A stretch of DNA of 8,795 bases from Firmicutes bacterium UBA2595 (GCA_002339745.1 DDKP01000161.1:1-8795); one strand, 5' to 3'; counted from the first letter of the stretch, positions 1 to 6,847 are shown. Program-made: numbers and translations. The notes: a model not told the origin generated them from the sequence alone.

Positions 1-47
1 ATACCGTAACGAATTCATATCTGAACAGCGTACGGTTGGTGGAATAA
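1..47 (+). CDS. C-terminal end of an upstream Tad-domain (TadG/TadE-like) protein, partial
   Basis: Reading from position 3 gives 14 codons, TVTNSYLNSVRLVE, then a TAA stop at 45-47. The last 12 residues match the last 12 of the next gene (INSYLTSVRLSE) at 9 positions, with the same spacing to the stop. This is seen directly. That the missing upstream part is also a Tad-domain envelope protein is an inference from this match and from the tandem position. The codons differ at many synonymous positions, so any duplication is not recent. The gene ends 63 nt before the likely start of its neighbour, on the same strand, which suits one operon. Only the tail is visible, so domain content and length cannot be judged. 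Confidence 0.6.
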   Translation, partial: TVTNSYLNSVRLVE

Positions 48-94
48 TGTCCGGAGCCTCTTCCGCTACAGACAGGGGTCTTAACGGAATGAGT

Positions 95-105
95 GGAGAG
101 GGTGG
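95..105 (+). promoter_or_regulatory. Ribosome binding site deciding the tadG-like start
   Basis: The purine-rich GGAGAGGGTGG ends 5 nt before the ATG at 111. The longer GTG start at 93 would place this site inside the coding region, so 111 is favoured. Confidence 0.65.
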
Positions 106-110
106 TTGCC

Positions 111-1025
111 ATGTTGTTTAAAAAACTTTTGAAAGATGAACAAGGCTCGGTAATTGTCATTATAGCCGTTGCTTTTACGGTACTGATGGGATTTACAGCC
201 CTGGCCGTAGACACCGGGCTGCTCTACCTTGAGCATACCCGCCTTTCCAGGGCGGCGGATGCCGCCGCCCTGGCCGGGGCCCAGGAATTACCCGATACGT
301 CTAAGGCCCAGACTGTGGCCCTGGAGTATGCCCGGCTGAACGGGATAGACCCGGACACAATGACTCTCAGCTTTTCCCCGGACCGTAAAGAAATCTCGGT
401 AGTTGTAAACAAAACCGTTGACCTGTATTTTGCCAGGGCGCTGGGGTTTGCCAGCCAGGCCGTGGCGGCCCGGGCCAAGGCCAGGATATCTCCGGTTAAA
501 GAGGTAAAAGGTCTGATCCCGCTGGGAATTAATGAAAGCCTGCTGCCCCTGTCTGCCGGAACCGAATACATGATCAAGGGAGGTTCCCAGGACGGCGCCC
601 CGTGGAGAGGGATTATTGAATACCCCGGCCAGGGGAAAGGAGGGGACAACTACCGGGATCTGGCCCGCAATGGCTACGGCGGAACCGTGGCCATCGGAGA
701 TATCCAGGGCAAGGTCCCGGGCAATAAATCCGGGCCTGCGGAGCAGGGCATAGAGGACCGCATTAAAGCTTGTCAAGACGGATGTACATGGAATAATTAC
801 CGGCCCGGCTGTCCCCGCGTAGCCCTTGTCCCAATTTACCGCGACATGGGTGAGCAAGTCCGGGTGACCGGTTTTGCTGCGGTATTCCTCGAAAGGGTGG
901 GCAACGAGAACGGCAAAGGCAATGACAACAGAATTTACGCTACATTTATAAATTACAGCGTTTCCGGGGAAACGGATGATTCCATTATCAACTCGTATCT
1001 GACCAGTGTAAGGCTCTCCGAATAA
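111..1025 (+). CDS. TadG-like Flp pilus assembly protein with N-terminal Tad domain
   Basis: This is a 304-residue envelope protein of the Tad-domain (TadE/TadG-like) family, thought to be a minor or accessory part of the Tad pilus. A short basic N-terminus (MLFKKLLK) precedes a hydrophobic segment at about residues 13-33. It runs into the family hallmark VDTGLLYLEHTRLSRAADAA at about 33-52, followed by a small-residue stretch AALAGAQEL. The rest should lie outside the membrane. It holds three cysteines, C221, C225 and C234, just before a hydrophobic strand RVALVPIY. The segment after G12 lacks the Glu5 of a typical type IV prepilin, so it is probably a membrane anchor and not a TadV-cleaved pilin. 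The ATG at 111 is chosen over a GTG at 93 because GGAGAGGGTGG (95-105) lies at a proper distance before 111, and the GTG precedes that site. The gene lies 40 nt before cpaB. The family call is firm; the exact role is not known. Confidence 0.85.
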   Translation: MLFKKLLKDEQGSVIVIIAVAFTVLMGFTALAVDTGLLYLEHTRLSRAADAAALAGAQELPDTSKAQTVALEYARLNGIDPDTMTLSFSPDRKEISVVVNKTVDLYFARALGFASQAVAARAKARISPVKEVKGLIPLGINESLLPLSAGTEYMIKGGSQDGAPWRGIIEYPGQGKGGDNYRDLARNGYGGTVAIGDIQGKVPGNKSGPAEQGIEDRIKACQDGCTWNNYRPGCPRVALVPIYRDMGEQVRVTGFAAVFLERVGNENGKGNDNRIYATFINYSVSGETDDSIINSYLTSVRLSE

Positions 1026-1030
1026 TTTTA

Positions 1031-1050
1031 CCCAAGACTATCCAGTCGGG
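1031..1050 (+). other. Small intergenic hairpin between tadG-like gene and cpaB
   Basis: GACT (1036-1039) pairs with AGTC (1044-1047) around an ATCC loop. The flanking CCC (1031-1033) can pair with GGG (1048-1050) across a two-base AA bulge. No T-tract follows, so it is not an intrinsic terminator. It sits just upstream of the cpaB ribosome binding site and could act as an mRNA processing or stability element. It could also be chance, since the stem is short. Confidence 0.25.
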
Positions 1051-1065
1051 AAAGAGGGGAAAGTG

Positions 1066-1818
1066 ATGTCGAATAAAAAGGTTTTACTGCTGGCTCTGAT
1101 ATGCGGTCTTATTACTGCTGTTGCTGTAAACTTCTACCTAAAGTCTGTCAGGGAAGCTGCCAGCAACGTAAAAACCAAAAAAGTGGCTTTTGCCAACGCC
1201 AGGATTCCGTCAAGAACACTGATTACGCCTGAAATGATATCATTTAAGGATATTCCGGTGAATGTTGCCCATGGGAGCGCGGCTGCCGACCCTTCTCAGG
1301 TAGTAGGATATATGACACGCGCTGAAATAGAGGCCGGCGAACAAATCCTGCAGACTAAGCTTGTACCCAGGGAAAGTACCGGAGCAACCCTGGCTTACAC
1401 AGTTCCTTTGGGCATGAGGGCTATATCGGTTTCGGTTAATGAACAGACCGCTGTTGCAGGACTGCTGAATCCGGGAGACAGGGTGGATGTCTTGGGTACC
1501 GTAGAGGTTGAGATTCCCAGCAGGGACCCAAATGTGAATACCATCAAACTGACCAAAACCCATCTTATCCTGCAAAATGTTGAGGTATTGGCTGTCGGTC
1601 AGAACTACTCTGCCCCCGGAGGCCAGCAGGGAGACGGTAAGGACCAGAAAAAGAGCGTGCCGGCAACAGTAACGCTGGCAGTAAAGGCAGACCAGGTACA
1701 GTTACTGGTAGCTATCATAGACAATAACAAGGGGAAACTGACCCTTGCCCTGCGCGCGCCGGCTGATAAAAGCGAAGAGGACAGGCCGCCCATGGATGCC
1801 CAGGAACTTCTCAGATAA
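1066..1818 (+). CDS. cpaB: Flp pilus assembly protein CpaB/RcpC
   Basis: This 250-residue membrane-anchored protein is of the CpaB/RcpC family, an envelope component of Tad pilus machines. In Gram-negative bacteria it is linked to the secretin; in a monoderm it would act at the cell wall. One N-terminal membrane segment is seen at about residues 5-24. A SAF-type domain follows at about 38-100, with IPSRTLITPEMISFKDIPV near 47-65 and GEQILQTKLV at 91-100. The RcpC part runs from about 108 to 234 and includes VPLGMRAISVSVN, GLLNPGDRVDVLGTVEV and the late strand KGKLTLALRAP. Length is typical. The ATG at 1066 is preferred to a GTG at 1063, because AGAGGGGA (1053-1060) is 5 nt from 1066 but only 2 nt from 1063. 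The cpaE start follows after 15 nt, so the two are probably co-transcribed. Confidence 0.93.
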   Translation: MSNKKVLLLALICGLITAVAVNFYLKSVREAASNVKTKKVAFANARIPSRTLITPEMISFKDIPVNVAHGSAAADPSQVVGYMTRAEIEAGEQILQTKLVPRESTGATLAYTVPLGMRAISVSVNEQTAVAGLLNPGDRVDVLGTVEVEIPSRDPNVNTIKLTKTHLILQNVEVLAVGQNYSAPGGQQGDGKDQKKSVPATVTLAVKADQVQLLVAIIDNNKGKLTLALRAPADKSEEDRPPMDAQELLR

Positions 1819-1833
1819 GCGGGGTGCTAGTTT

Positions 1834-3048
1834 ATGGCTATTAAAATATTAATTGTTGATGACGTTACCGAAACCAGGGAAAACATTAAACGCCTGCTTT
1901 ACTTCGAGAAGGATATGATGGTGGTCGGGGAAGCGGCTAACGGTGAAGAAGCTGTAAAACTTACCGAAAAACTCAACCCTGATGTATTATTGATGGACAT
2001 TAACATGCCGGTGATGGATGGGATAACTGCCACCGAGAAAATATCTCTGGAGTACCCAAAAGCTTCAATCATTATCATGTCGGTCCAGGGTGAACAGGAA
2101 TACCTTAAAAAGGCCATGGTCGCAGGGGCCCGGGAGTATATGGTCAAGCCGTTCAGTACAGATGAGCTGGTCAACACCATCAGGAAGGTTTATGATTTCG
2201 AACAGAAACGGAGGGCCCAGCTGTCTGAACCGGCAGTTGTCCGGGAGCTGCGGCGGGACCCCCAGATTATCACGGTTTTCAGTACCAAGGGCGGTGTCGG
2301 CAAGACCACGGTTGCGACAAATCTTGCCGTCACACTGGCCCGGCAGACCCGTAAAAAAGTGGTCATTATTGACCTGGACCTGCAGTTTGGAGACGTAGCT
2401 GTAATGCTGAATGTTGTACCCAAGAGAACGATCACTGAATTAATTCAGGATATCAACCAGATGGACCCCGATCTCCTGGAAAGCTACCTGGTCACCCATC
2501 CAACAGGAGTAAAAGCGCTTCCCTGTCCTACAAGACCGGAGTATGCCGAATTGATTACAGGCGCCCATGTTGAGAAAATACTGGGTATTTTAAAGCACAA
2601 TTACGATTACATCGTTGTTGATACCCCCCCGTTTTTTCACGAGACAACCCTTACGGCTCTGGACCTTAGCCATCAGATTCTACTGCTGGTTTCCCTTGAT
2701 CTTCCCACTATCAAAAACGTAAAACTCGGATTGGAAGTTTTAGACTCTTTGCATTTAAAAGGCAAGGTTAAGCTGGTCCTCAACAGGTCGTCCACTGAAA
2801 TAGGAATCAAGTGTGAAGACATGGAAGAGAGCCTCGGACTAAAAGTTGCCGCCCATATTCCCAGTGACGGTCGGACGGTAATAGCTTCGGTAAACAAGGG
2901 GAATCCCTTTGTAATCACCCATCCAAATACAGCAATATCTGAAAGCATTGACAAATTGGCTAAAATGGTAATGCTCCGGGAGGCGAAGCGCCAGGCAGTC
3001 CCGAGGGCAGAGGAAAAGAAGGGCTTTTTCGGGCGCTTATTCGGATAA
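1834..3048 (+). CDS. cpaE: CpaE/TadZ-type pilus assembly protein: receiver domain plus ParA/MinD-like ATPase
   Basis: This 404-residue cytoplasmic protein is of the CpaE/TadZ family, which localises the Tad machine. Residues 1-125 form a response-regulator receiver domain with the usual acidic pair D9/D10, phosphoacceptor D55 in LLMDINMP, switch residue S83 and K105 in VKPF, so it looks able to be phosphorylated. Residues 143-380 form a MinD/ParA-type ATPase. It has the deviant Walker A STKGGVGKTT (150-159, lysines 152 and 157), Walker A' IIDLDLQFGD (178-187) and Walker B IVVDTPP (260-266). The protein ends in EEKKGFFGRLFG (393-404), which resembles the membrane-targeting tail of E. coli MinD. 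The start ATG has GGGGTG (1821-1826) 7 nt upstream. It lies between cpaB and cpaF with gaps of 15 and 26 nt. No histidine kinase is visible in the window. The family call is firm; phosphorylation and membrane binding are inferred. Confidence 0.94.
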   Translation: MAIKILIVDDVTETRENIKRLLYFEKDMMVVGEAANGEEAVKLTEKLNPDVLLMDINMPVMDGITATEKISLEYPKASIIIMSVQGEQEYLKKAMVAGAREYMVKPFSTDELVNTIRKVYDFEQKRRAQLSEPAVVRELRRDPQIITVFSTKGGVGKTTVATNLAVTLARQTRKKVVIIDLDLQFGDVAVMLNVVPKRTITELIQDINQMDPDLLESYLVTHPTGVKALPCPTRPEYAELITGAHVEKILGILKHNYDYIVVDTPPFFHETTLTALDLSHQILLLVSLDLPTIKNVKLGLEVLDSLHLKGKVKLVLNRSSTEIGIKCEDMEESLGLKVAAHIPSDGRTVIASVNKGNPFVITHPNTAISESIDKLAKMVMLREAKRQAVPRAEEKKGFFGRLFG

Positions 3049-3074
3049 TATCCGTCTGAAAGGTGTGTTTGGAC

Positions 3075-4451
3075 ATGTCGCTGTTAAAGAGACTGGAAAA
3101 AGAAAAGTCAACAACCGTGGAAGGCCCTGAAAAGACAGAGAAGTCTTCAGCCTTGGCGCCAGCAAAACAGGATCCCTACCGGGAATTAAAAATCAAGATT
3201 CACAAGCAGGTCATAGAAGAACTTGACAACGAAGTCCTGCGCGATGAAAAGCAAAAAGACCCAAGTTCTGAAAAAATAAGTGAGAGTGTTGAGAACCTGG
3301 TCAATGACATGCTTGATAAAGAGGCCGCCTATATTCCACGAGCTGACCGGACCAAAATCATTTCGGAGATTATTGATGAAGTTATCGCTCTGGGACCGAT
3401 AACCCCTCTCCTTAATGACCCCACGGTTTCGGAGGTTATGGTCAACGGGCCCAACATGGTATATATTGAGCGCAGCGGAAAACTGGTAAAAACGGATGTA
3501 TCTTTCAGGGACAATGAACATGTCCTCCATATTATAGAGAAAATCGTAGCTCCGCTCGGCCGGCGCATTGACGAGAGCTCCCCTATGGTGGACGCCCGGC
3601 TTCCCGACGGCTCCAGGGTTAATGCCATTATCCCGCCACTGGCCCTGAATGGGCCAACTATCACCATCAGGAAGTTCTCCAGGGATCCCCTACAGATTGA
3701 GGACCTGATCAGGTTTGGCACTCTAACCCCTGAGATGGCCACGTTTTTGGAGGCATGTGTTAAGGCCCGGCTGAACATAGTGGTATCAGGCGGGACGGGT
3801 TCAGGAAAAACCACAACACTAAACGTGCTTTCCTCCTTTATACCCAACGATGAACGGATTATAACCTGTGAGGATGCCGCCGAGCTTCAGCTTAAACAGG
3901 AACACGTAATCACCTTGGAAAGCAGACCGGCCAACATTGAAGGGAAAGGCGCCGTGACCATCAGGGATCTGGTCAAAAACTGCCTTCGGATGCGTCCCGA
4001 CCGGATAGTGGTCGGCGAGGTCCGCAGCGGCGAGGCCCTTGATATGCTGCAGGCTATGAACACAGGCCATGACGGTTCACTCACTACCGGTCATGCCAAC
4101 TCTCCGCGAGATATGCTGGCCAGGTTGGAAACAATGGTTTTGATGGCCGGGATGGACCTTCCGGTCAGGGCTATCAGGGAGCAGATAGCATCTGCCGTAG
4201 ACTTGATCGTCCAGCAAAACCGGCTGAAAGACGGTTCCAGGAAGATTACACATATCACAGAGGTACTGGGCCTTGAGGGGGAAACGATTGTTCTGCAGGA
4301 TATTTTCATCTATGAACAAAAGGGTGTGGACGATAATAGTAAAATTATAGGCAGCTTCAAGCCCACCGGGATAAGGCCGAAGTTCCTGAGTAAAATAGAA
4401 GCCGCCGGTATTAAGGTCCCTGATGATGTGTTTATGGTCCATTCATTTTAA
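3075..4451 (+). CDS. cpaF: CpaF/TadA family type II/IV secretion ATPase
   Basis: This 458-residue protein is the expected hexameric motor that powers pilus assembly at the inner membrane by hydrolysing ATP. An N-terminal region of about 90 charged, low-complexity residues is followed by the N-terminal CpaF domain, with LLNDPTVSEVMVNGP at 112-126. The ATPase core has Walker A SGGTGSGKTTT (238-248, K245), an Asp box RIITCEDAAELQL (261-273), Walker B DRIVVGE (309-315, E315) and a His box GHDGSLTTGHAN (331-342). All expected catalytic residues are present and the length is normal. The ATG at 3075 is chosen over a GTG at 3063, because GAAAGGTG (3058-3065) lies 9 nt before 3075 and overlaps the GTG. 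It sits between cpaE (26-nt gap) and tadB (15-nt gap). Confidence 0.95.
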   Translation: MSLLKRLEKEKSTTVEGPEKTEKSSALAPAKQDPYRELKIKIHKQVIEELDNEVLRDEKQKDPSSEKISESVENLVNDMLDKEAAYIPRADRTKIISEIIDEVIALGPITPLLNDPTVSEVMVNGPNMVYIERSGKLVKTDVSFRDNEHVLHIIEKIVAPLGRRIDESSPMVDARLPDGSRVNAIIPPLALNGPTITIRKFSRDPLQIEDLIRFGTLTPEMATFLEACVKARLNIVVSGGTGSGKTTTLNVLSSFIPNDERIITCEDAAELQLKQEHVITLESRPANIEGKGAVTIRDLVKNCLRMRPDRIVVGEVRSGEALDMLQAMNTGHDGSLTTGHANSPRDMLARLETMVLMAGMDLPVRAIREQIASAVDLIVQQNRLKDGSRKITHITEVLGLEGETIVLQDIFIYEQKGVDDNSKIIGSFKPTGIRPKFLSKIEAAGIKVPDDVFMVHSF

Positions 4452-4466
4452 GCGGGAGGGAATCAA

Positions 4467-5438
4467 ATGTGGCTGTCCGCAATATTGATAATGGTTTTTC
4501 TGACTGTCTCCCTGTTTATCTATGGGACATTTCTGGCTGCCACTGCCGGGAAACTGGAAATGGCGGAGCGGATGAAGACTTACACTGCCAGAATCGGTGA
4601 ATTGGATCGAAAAACCGGATTAGTTGAAAGACTAAAGGACTTTAACTGGAAGGCCTCGTTTCAGGAAGCCAGTAAGGTATTTGCTGCCAAAAGCTTTACC
4701 AAGAAGATGGAAGCTGAATTGCTTAAAGCAGATTTACCCTTAAGGGGCGAGGAGTTCATCATGATTAATTTCCTCATTATGACAGGATTAGGCCTTCTGC
4801 TGCTCTTTGTTACCAGGAATGTTATCCTCGCATGGTTTGGTGTAATTTCCGGTTTTGTCGTACCGCGGTTGTTCGTAAAAAGGATTAAACTGAATCGCAT
4901 CCAAAAATTCAATATGCAGATCGGAGATGCCCTGGTGGTGATGTCGAATTCGCTGAGAGCAGGCTTTAGTTTTCTGCAGACTATGGAAATGGTATCCCGG
5001 GAGATGCCTCCGCCGATTGCCGACGAGTTTGCCCGAGTCCTCCGGGAAATCAATCTTGGTACCCCAACGGAAGAAGCGCTGCTCAACCTCACCAACAGGA
5101 TAGAAAGTGAAGACCTTGACCTGGTAGTGACCGCTGTTTTAATCCAGCGGCAGGTAGGAGGCAACCTGGCGGAAGTCCTTGACAATATTTCGTTTACTAT
5201 CCGGGAACGCATAAGGATCAAAGGAGAAATCAAAACCCTTACGGCCCAGGGGAGGATTTCCGGGATTATCGTCGCCGCCCTTCCTATCGTGATTGGCCTT
5301 GTTTTATCTGTGATTAACCCCGAATATATCAAGGCGCTTTTTTCCAGTCCGGCCGGATGGGCCATGCTTATAGCCGGCGCTATTTCCCAGCTAATAGGAG
5401 TCGCTTTAATCAAAAAAACCGTAGATATCAAAGTATAG
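4467..5438 (+). CDS. tadB: TadB inner-membrane platform protein (type II secretion F family)
   Basis: This 323-residue polytopic membrane protein has a type II secretion system F (GspF/PilC-like) domain. With TadC it should form the platform on which the CpaF motor acts. Hydrophobic segments are at about 1-24, 97-116, 118-136, 265-285 and 296-315. The cytoplasmic helical F domain lies at about 152-262. It contains DALVVMSNSLRAGFSFLQTM and the typical FARVLREINLGTPTEEAL segment, with the QRQVGGNLAEVLDNI motif near 227-241. The order and length match TadB. GGGAGGG (4454-4460) lies 6 nt before the ATG. The stop is 16 nt before tadC. Naming TadB over TadC rests on order and sequence style, since the two are paralogues. 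Confidence 0.92.
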   Translation: MWLSAILIMVFLTVSLFIYGTFLAATAGKLEMAERMKTYTARIGELDRKTGLVERLKDFNWKASFQEASKVFAAKSFTKKMEAELLKADLPLRGEEFIMINFLIMTGLGLLLLFVTRNVILAWFGVISGFVVPRLFVKRIKLNRIQKFNMQIGDALVVMSNSLRAGFSFLQTMEMVSREMPPPIADEFARVLREINLGTPTEEALLNLTNRIESEDLDLVVTAVLIQRQVGGNLAEVLDNISFTIRERIRIKGEIKTLTAQGRISGIIVAALPIVIGLVLSVINPEYIKALFSSPAGWAMLIAGAISQLIGVALIKKTVDIKV

Positions 5439-5454
5439 TTAAGGGGGTTCCCAT

Positions 5455-6375
5455 ATGATTTATTTAATTTGGGTTACCAGCTTCCTGACAGTGGTTTTGT
5501 TTTTATACGGCGGCTATATGGCAGTCAACAAAGAACGCCTGTTGATTACCAGGAGGCTGCAGGAGATAGCCAGCAGCATTCAACAGAGACGGCGCCTTGA
5601 TGACGAGTTGAGCAAACCTTTTTTCGAACGCGTGATTCGTCCCGTGCTGGAAAGAATGGCACAGGCCATCGGTAAAGCCACCCCGGCCAAAAAGAAGGTA
5701 AGCCTGCAGAAGAAACTCCAAATGGCCGGCAACCCGGCAAACCTGTCACCTGGAGAGTTTTTGGTGATACAATACGGATTTACCCTGGGTCTCCCCATTT
5801 GTGTTCTGTTATTTGCCCTACCTCTCAATTGGAACATGAGTTTCATTATGTTCGGTATGGCTATCGGCGCTGCCGCCGGGTTCCTGCTTCCGGATTACTA
5901 CCTGAAGATGCGGGCCAAACAAAGGAGGGAGGAGATTCAGGACAACCTCCCCGACGTTTTGGACCTGCTTACTGTCAGCGTGGAGGCCGGCCTGGGATTT
6001 GATGCCGCCCTGGTAAAAGTAGTTGAAAAAACCAAAGGGGTGGTATCCCAGGAATTTGCCAGGGTTTTACAGGAAATAAAAATGGGTAAACCCAGGAGGG
6101 AGGCTCTCAGGGACCTGGGAAACAGGTCAGGGGTGGACGACCTGGTGGCTTTTGTGAGTTCGATTATCCAGGCTGATCAGTTGGGCGTAAGTATAGGCAA
6201 TGTCTTGCGGGTCCAGTCCGAACAAATGCGACAGAAAAGGAGACAGAGGGCGGAGGAAAAGGCCATGAAAGCCCCCATTAAAATGCTTATCCCATTGATA
6301 CTGTTCATATTCCCAACCATTTTCATAGTGGTCTTGGGCCCTGCGGCCCTCAAGATAGTAGACGTTTTTAATTAA
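5455..6375 (+). CDS. tadC: TadC inner-membrane platform protein (type II secretion F family)
   Basis: This 306-residue paralogue of TadB is expected to pair with it in the membrane platform. Hydrophobic segments lie at about 1-22, 103-121, 127-147 and 276-298. The F domain at about 163-270 includes NLPDVLDLLTVSVEAGLGFD (164-183), which is characteristic of TadC, then EFARVLQEIKMGKPRREALRDL and QADQLGVSIGNVLRVQSEQM (239-258). The stretch KRRQRAEEKAMKAP (261-274) before the last membrane segment is also usual for the family. AAGGGGG (5441-5447) is 7 nt before the ATG. The stop lies 30 nt before the preferred start of the DUF192 gene. Confidence 0.93.
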   Translation: MIYLIWVTSFLTVVLFLYGGYMAVNKERLLITRRLQEIASSIQQRRRLDDELSKPFFERVIRPVLERMAQAIGKATPAKKKVSLQKKLQMAGNPANLSPGEFLVIQYGFTLGLPICVLLFALPLNWNMSFIMFGMAIGAAAGFLLPDYYLKMRAKQRREEIQDNLPDVLDLLTVSVEAGLGFDAALVKVVEKTKGVVSQEFARVLQEIKMGKPRREALRDLGNRSGVDDLVAFVSSIIQADQLGVSIGNVLRVQSEQMRQKRRQRAEEKAMKAPIKMLIPLILFIFPTIFIVVLGPAALKIVDVFN

Positions 6376-6391
6376 TTCGGAGTAATGGGGC

Positions 6392-6400
6392 AAGAGGTGA
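6392..6400 (+). promoter_or_regulatory. Ribosome binding site favouring a TTG start for the DUF192 gene
   Basis: AAGAGGTGA is a strong Shine-Dalgarno sequence 5 nt before the TTG at 6406. The alternative ATG at 6385 has only GGAG (6379-6382) at a 2-nt spacing, which is too close. Confidence 0.6.
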
Positions 6401-6405
6401 ACGGT

Positions 6406-6750
6406 TTGAAGGTTGTCAATCAGACCAGAGGAATGGTTTTGGCAGACCGGGTGCAGACGGCGAAAACCTGGCGCTCCCGGCTCAGGGGCCTGCTGTTAAG
6501 GGACTGCCTGCCGGAAGGCCACTGCCTGGTCCTGGAACCCTGCAACTCGGTGCATACGTGTTTTATGAAATTTAATATTGATGTCCTGTTTGTCGACAGC
6601 CGGGGAACGGTTGTATATCTGCTGGCGAACCTGCCGCCCTTCAGATTTTCGCCGGTTGTGCGAAATGCAGAATATGTTATTGAATTACCTGCTGATACGA
6701 TACGTTCTACCGGAACTGCCGTAAATGACCGCCTGGGCATTTATGACTAA
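6406..6750 (+). CDS. DUF192 family protein
   Basis: This small protein of 114 residues belongs to the DUF192 family, whose biochemical role I do not know. Family marks are seen in order: RLRGLL (25-30), a glycine/cysteine loop ending in CLVLEPCNSVHTCFMKFNID (40-59), VLFVDSRGTVV (60-70) and the C-terminal EYVIELPADTI (89-99). No signal peptide or membrane segment is seen in this copy, so it should be cytoplasmic. Cysteines occur at 34, 40, 46 and 52. DUF192 genes are found beside Tad loci in other bacteria, so a link with pilus assembly is plausible but unproven. The TTG start at 6406 is preferred on ribosome-site spacing and because family members commonly begin near MKVVNQTRG. An ATG at 6385 would add seven residues. 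A possible weak terminator overlaps its 3' end. Confidence 0.85.
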   Translation: MKVVNQTRGMVLADRVQTAKTWRSRLRGLLLRDCLPEGHCLVLEPCNSVHTCFMKFNIDVLFVDSRGTVVYLLANLPPFRFSPVVRNAEYVIELPADTIRSTGTAVNDRLGIYD

Positions 6751-6787
6751 ATAACCGGCGGATACACCCCATTAAATGTCTTTTTTT
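6736..6787 (+). terminator. Possible weak intrinsic terminator after the DUF192 gene
   Basis: GGCATTTATG (6736-6745) can pair with CATTAAATGTC (6770-6780) in a stem with one bulged T and one G-T pair. Seven T bases follow at once (6781-6787). The left arm overlaps the end of the coding region. The stem is AT-rich and the loop is 24 nt, so termination would be partial at best. If real, it would separate expression of the pilus genes from that of the cyclase. Confidence 0.35.
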
Positions 6788-6833
6788 GCTATTTTTGCAG
6801 GGAACCGCCCTTTATATGTCGAAATACGGATAC

Positions 6834-6842
6834 AGGGGGTGG
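6834..6842 (+). promoter_or_regulatory. Ribosome binding site deciding the diguanylate cyclase start
   Basis: AGGGGGTGG lies 5 nt before the ATG at 6848. An in-frame ATG at 6776 has no such site: it is preceded by GATACACCCCATTAA. The 24 extra residues it would add are therefore probably untranslated leader. Confidence 0.75.
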
Positions 6843-6847
6843 ACTGC

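Noticed and set aside
47..121. 24-codon frame whose ATG overlaps the upstream stop (TAATG) and which ends just inside the tadG-like gene
   Set aside because: The stop-start overlap hints at translational coupling, but the peptide (rich in Gly and Ser) has no features. The real next gene has its own strong ribosome site within this stretch.
111..215. Type IV prepilin cleavage signal at the tadG-like N-terminus
   Set aside because: A KDEQG stretch precedes the hydrophobic segment, but the glutamate expected five residues after the cut is missing, so a pilin call is not supported.
4661..5431. 256-codon open frame on the - strand opposite tadB
   Set aside because: It lies wholly within a gene with clear family motifs, its translation shows no recognisable domain, and it has no support beyond length. 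It is a shadow of the tadB codon pattern.
6788..6830. Candidate sigma-A promoter (TTGCTA or TTGCAG with TTATAT)
   Set aside because: The spacers are 20 and 11 nt, outside the usual 16-18 nt, and no better pairing was found.
6776..6847. 24-codon N-terminal extension of the diguanylate cyclase
   Set aside because: The upstream ATG has no ribosome site, whereas AGGGGGTGG lies 5 nt before the ATG at 6848.
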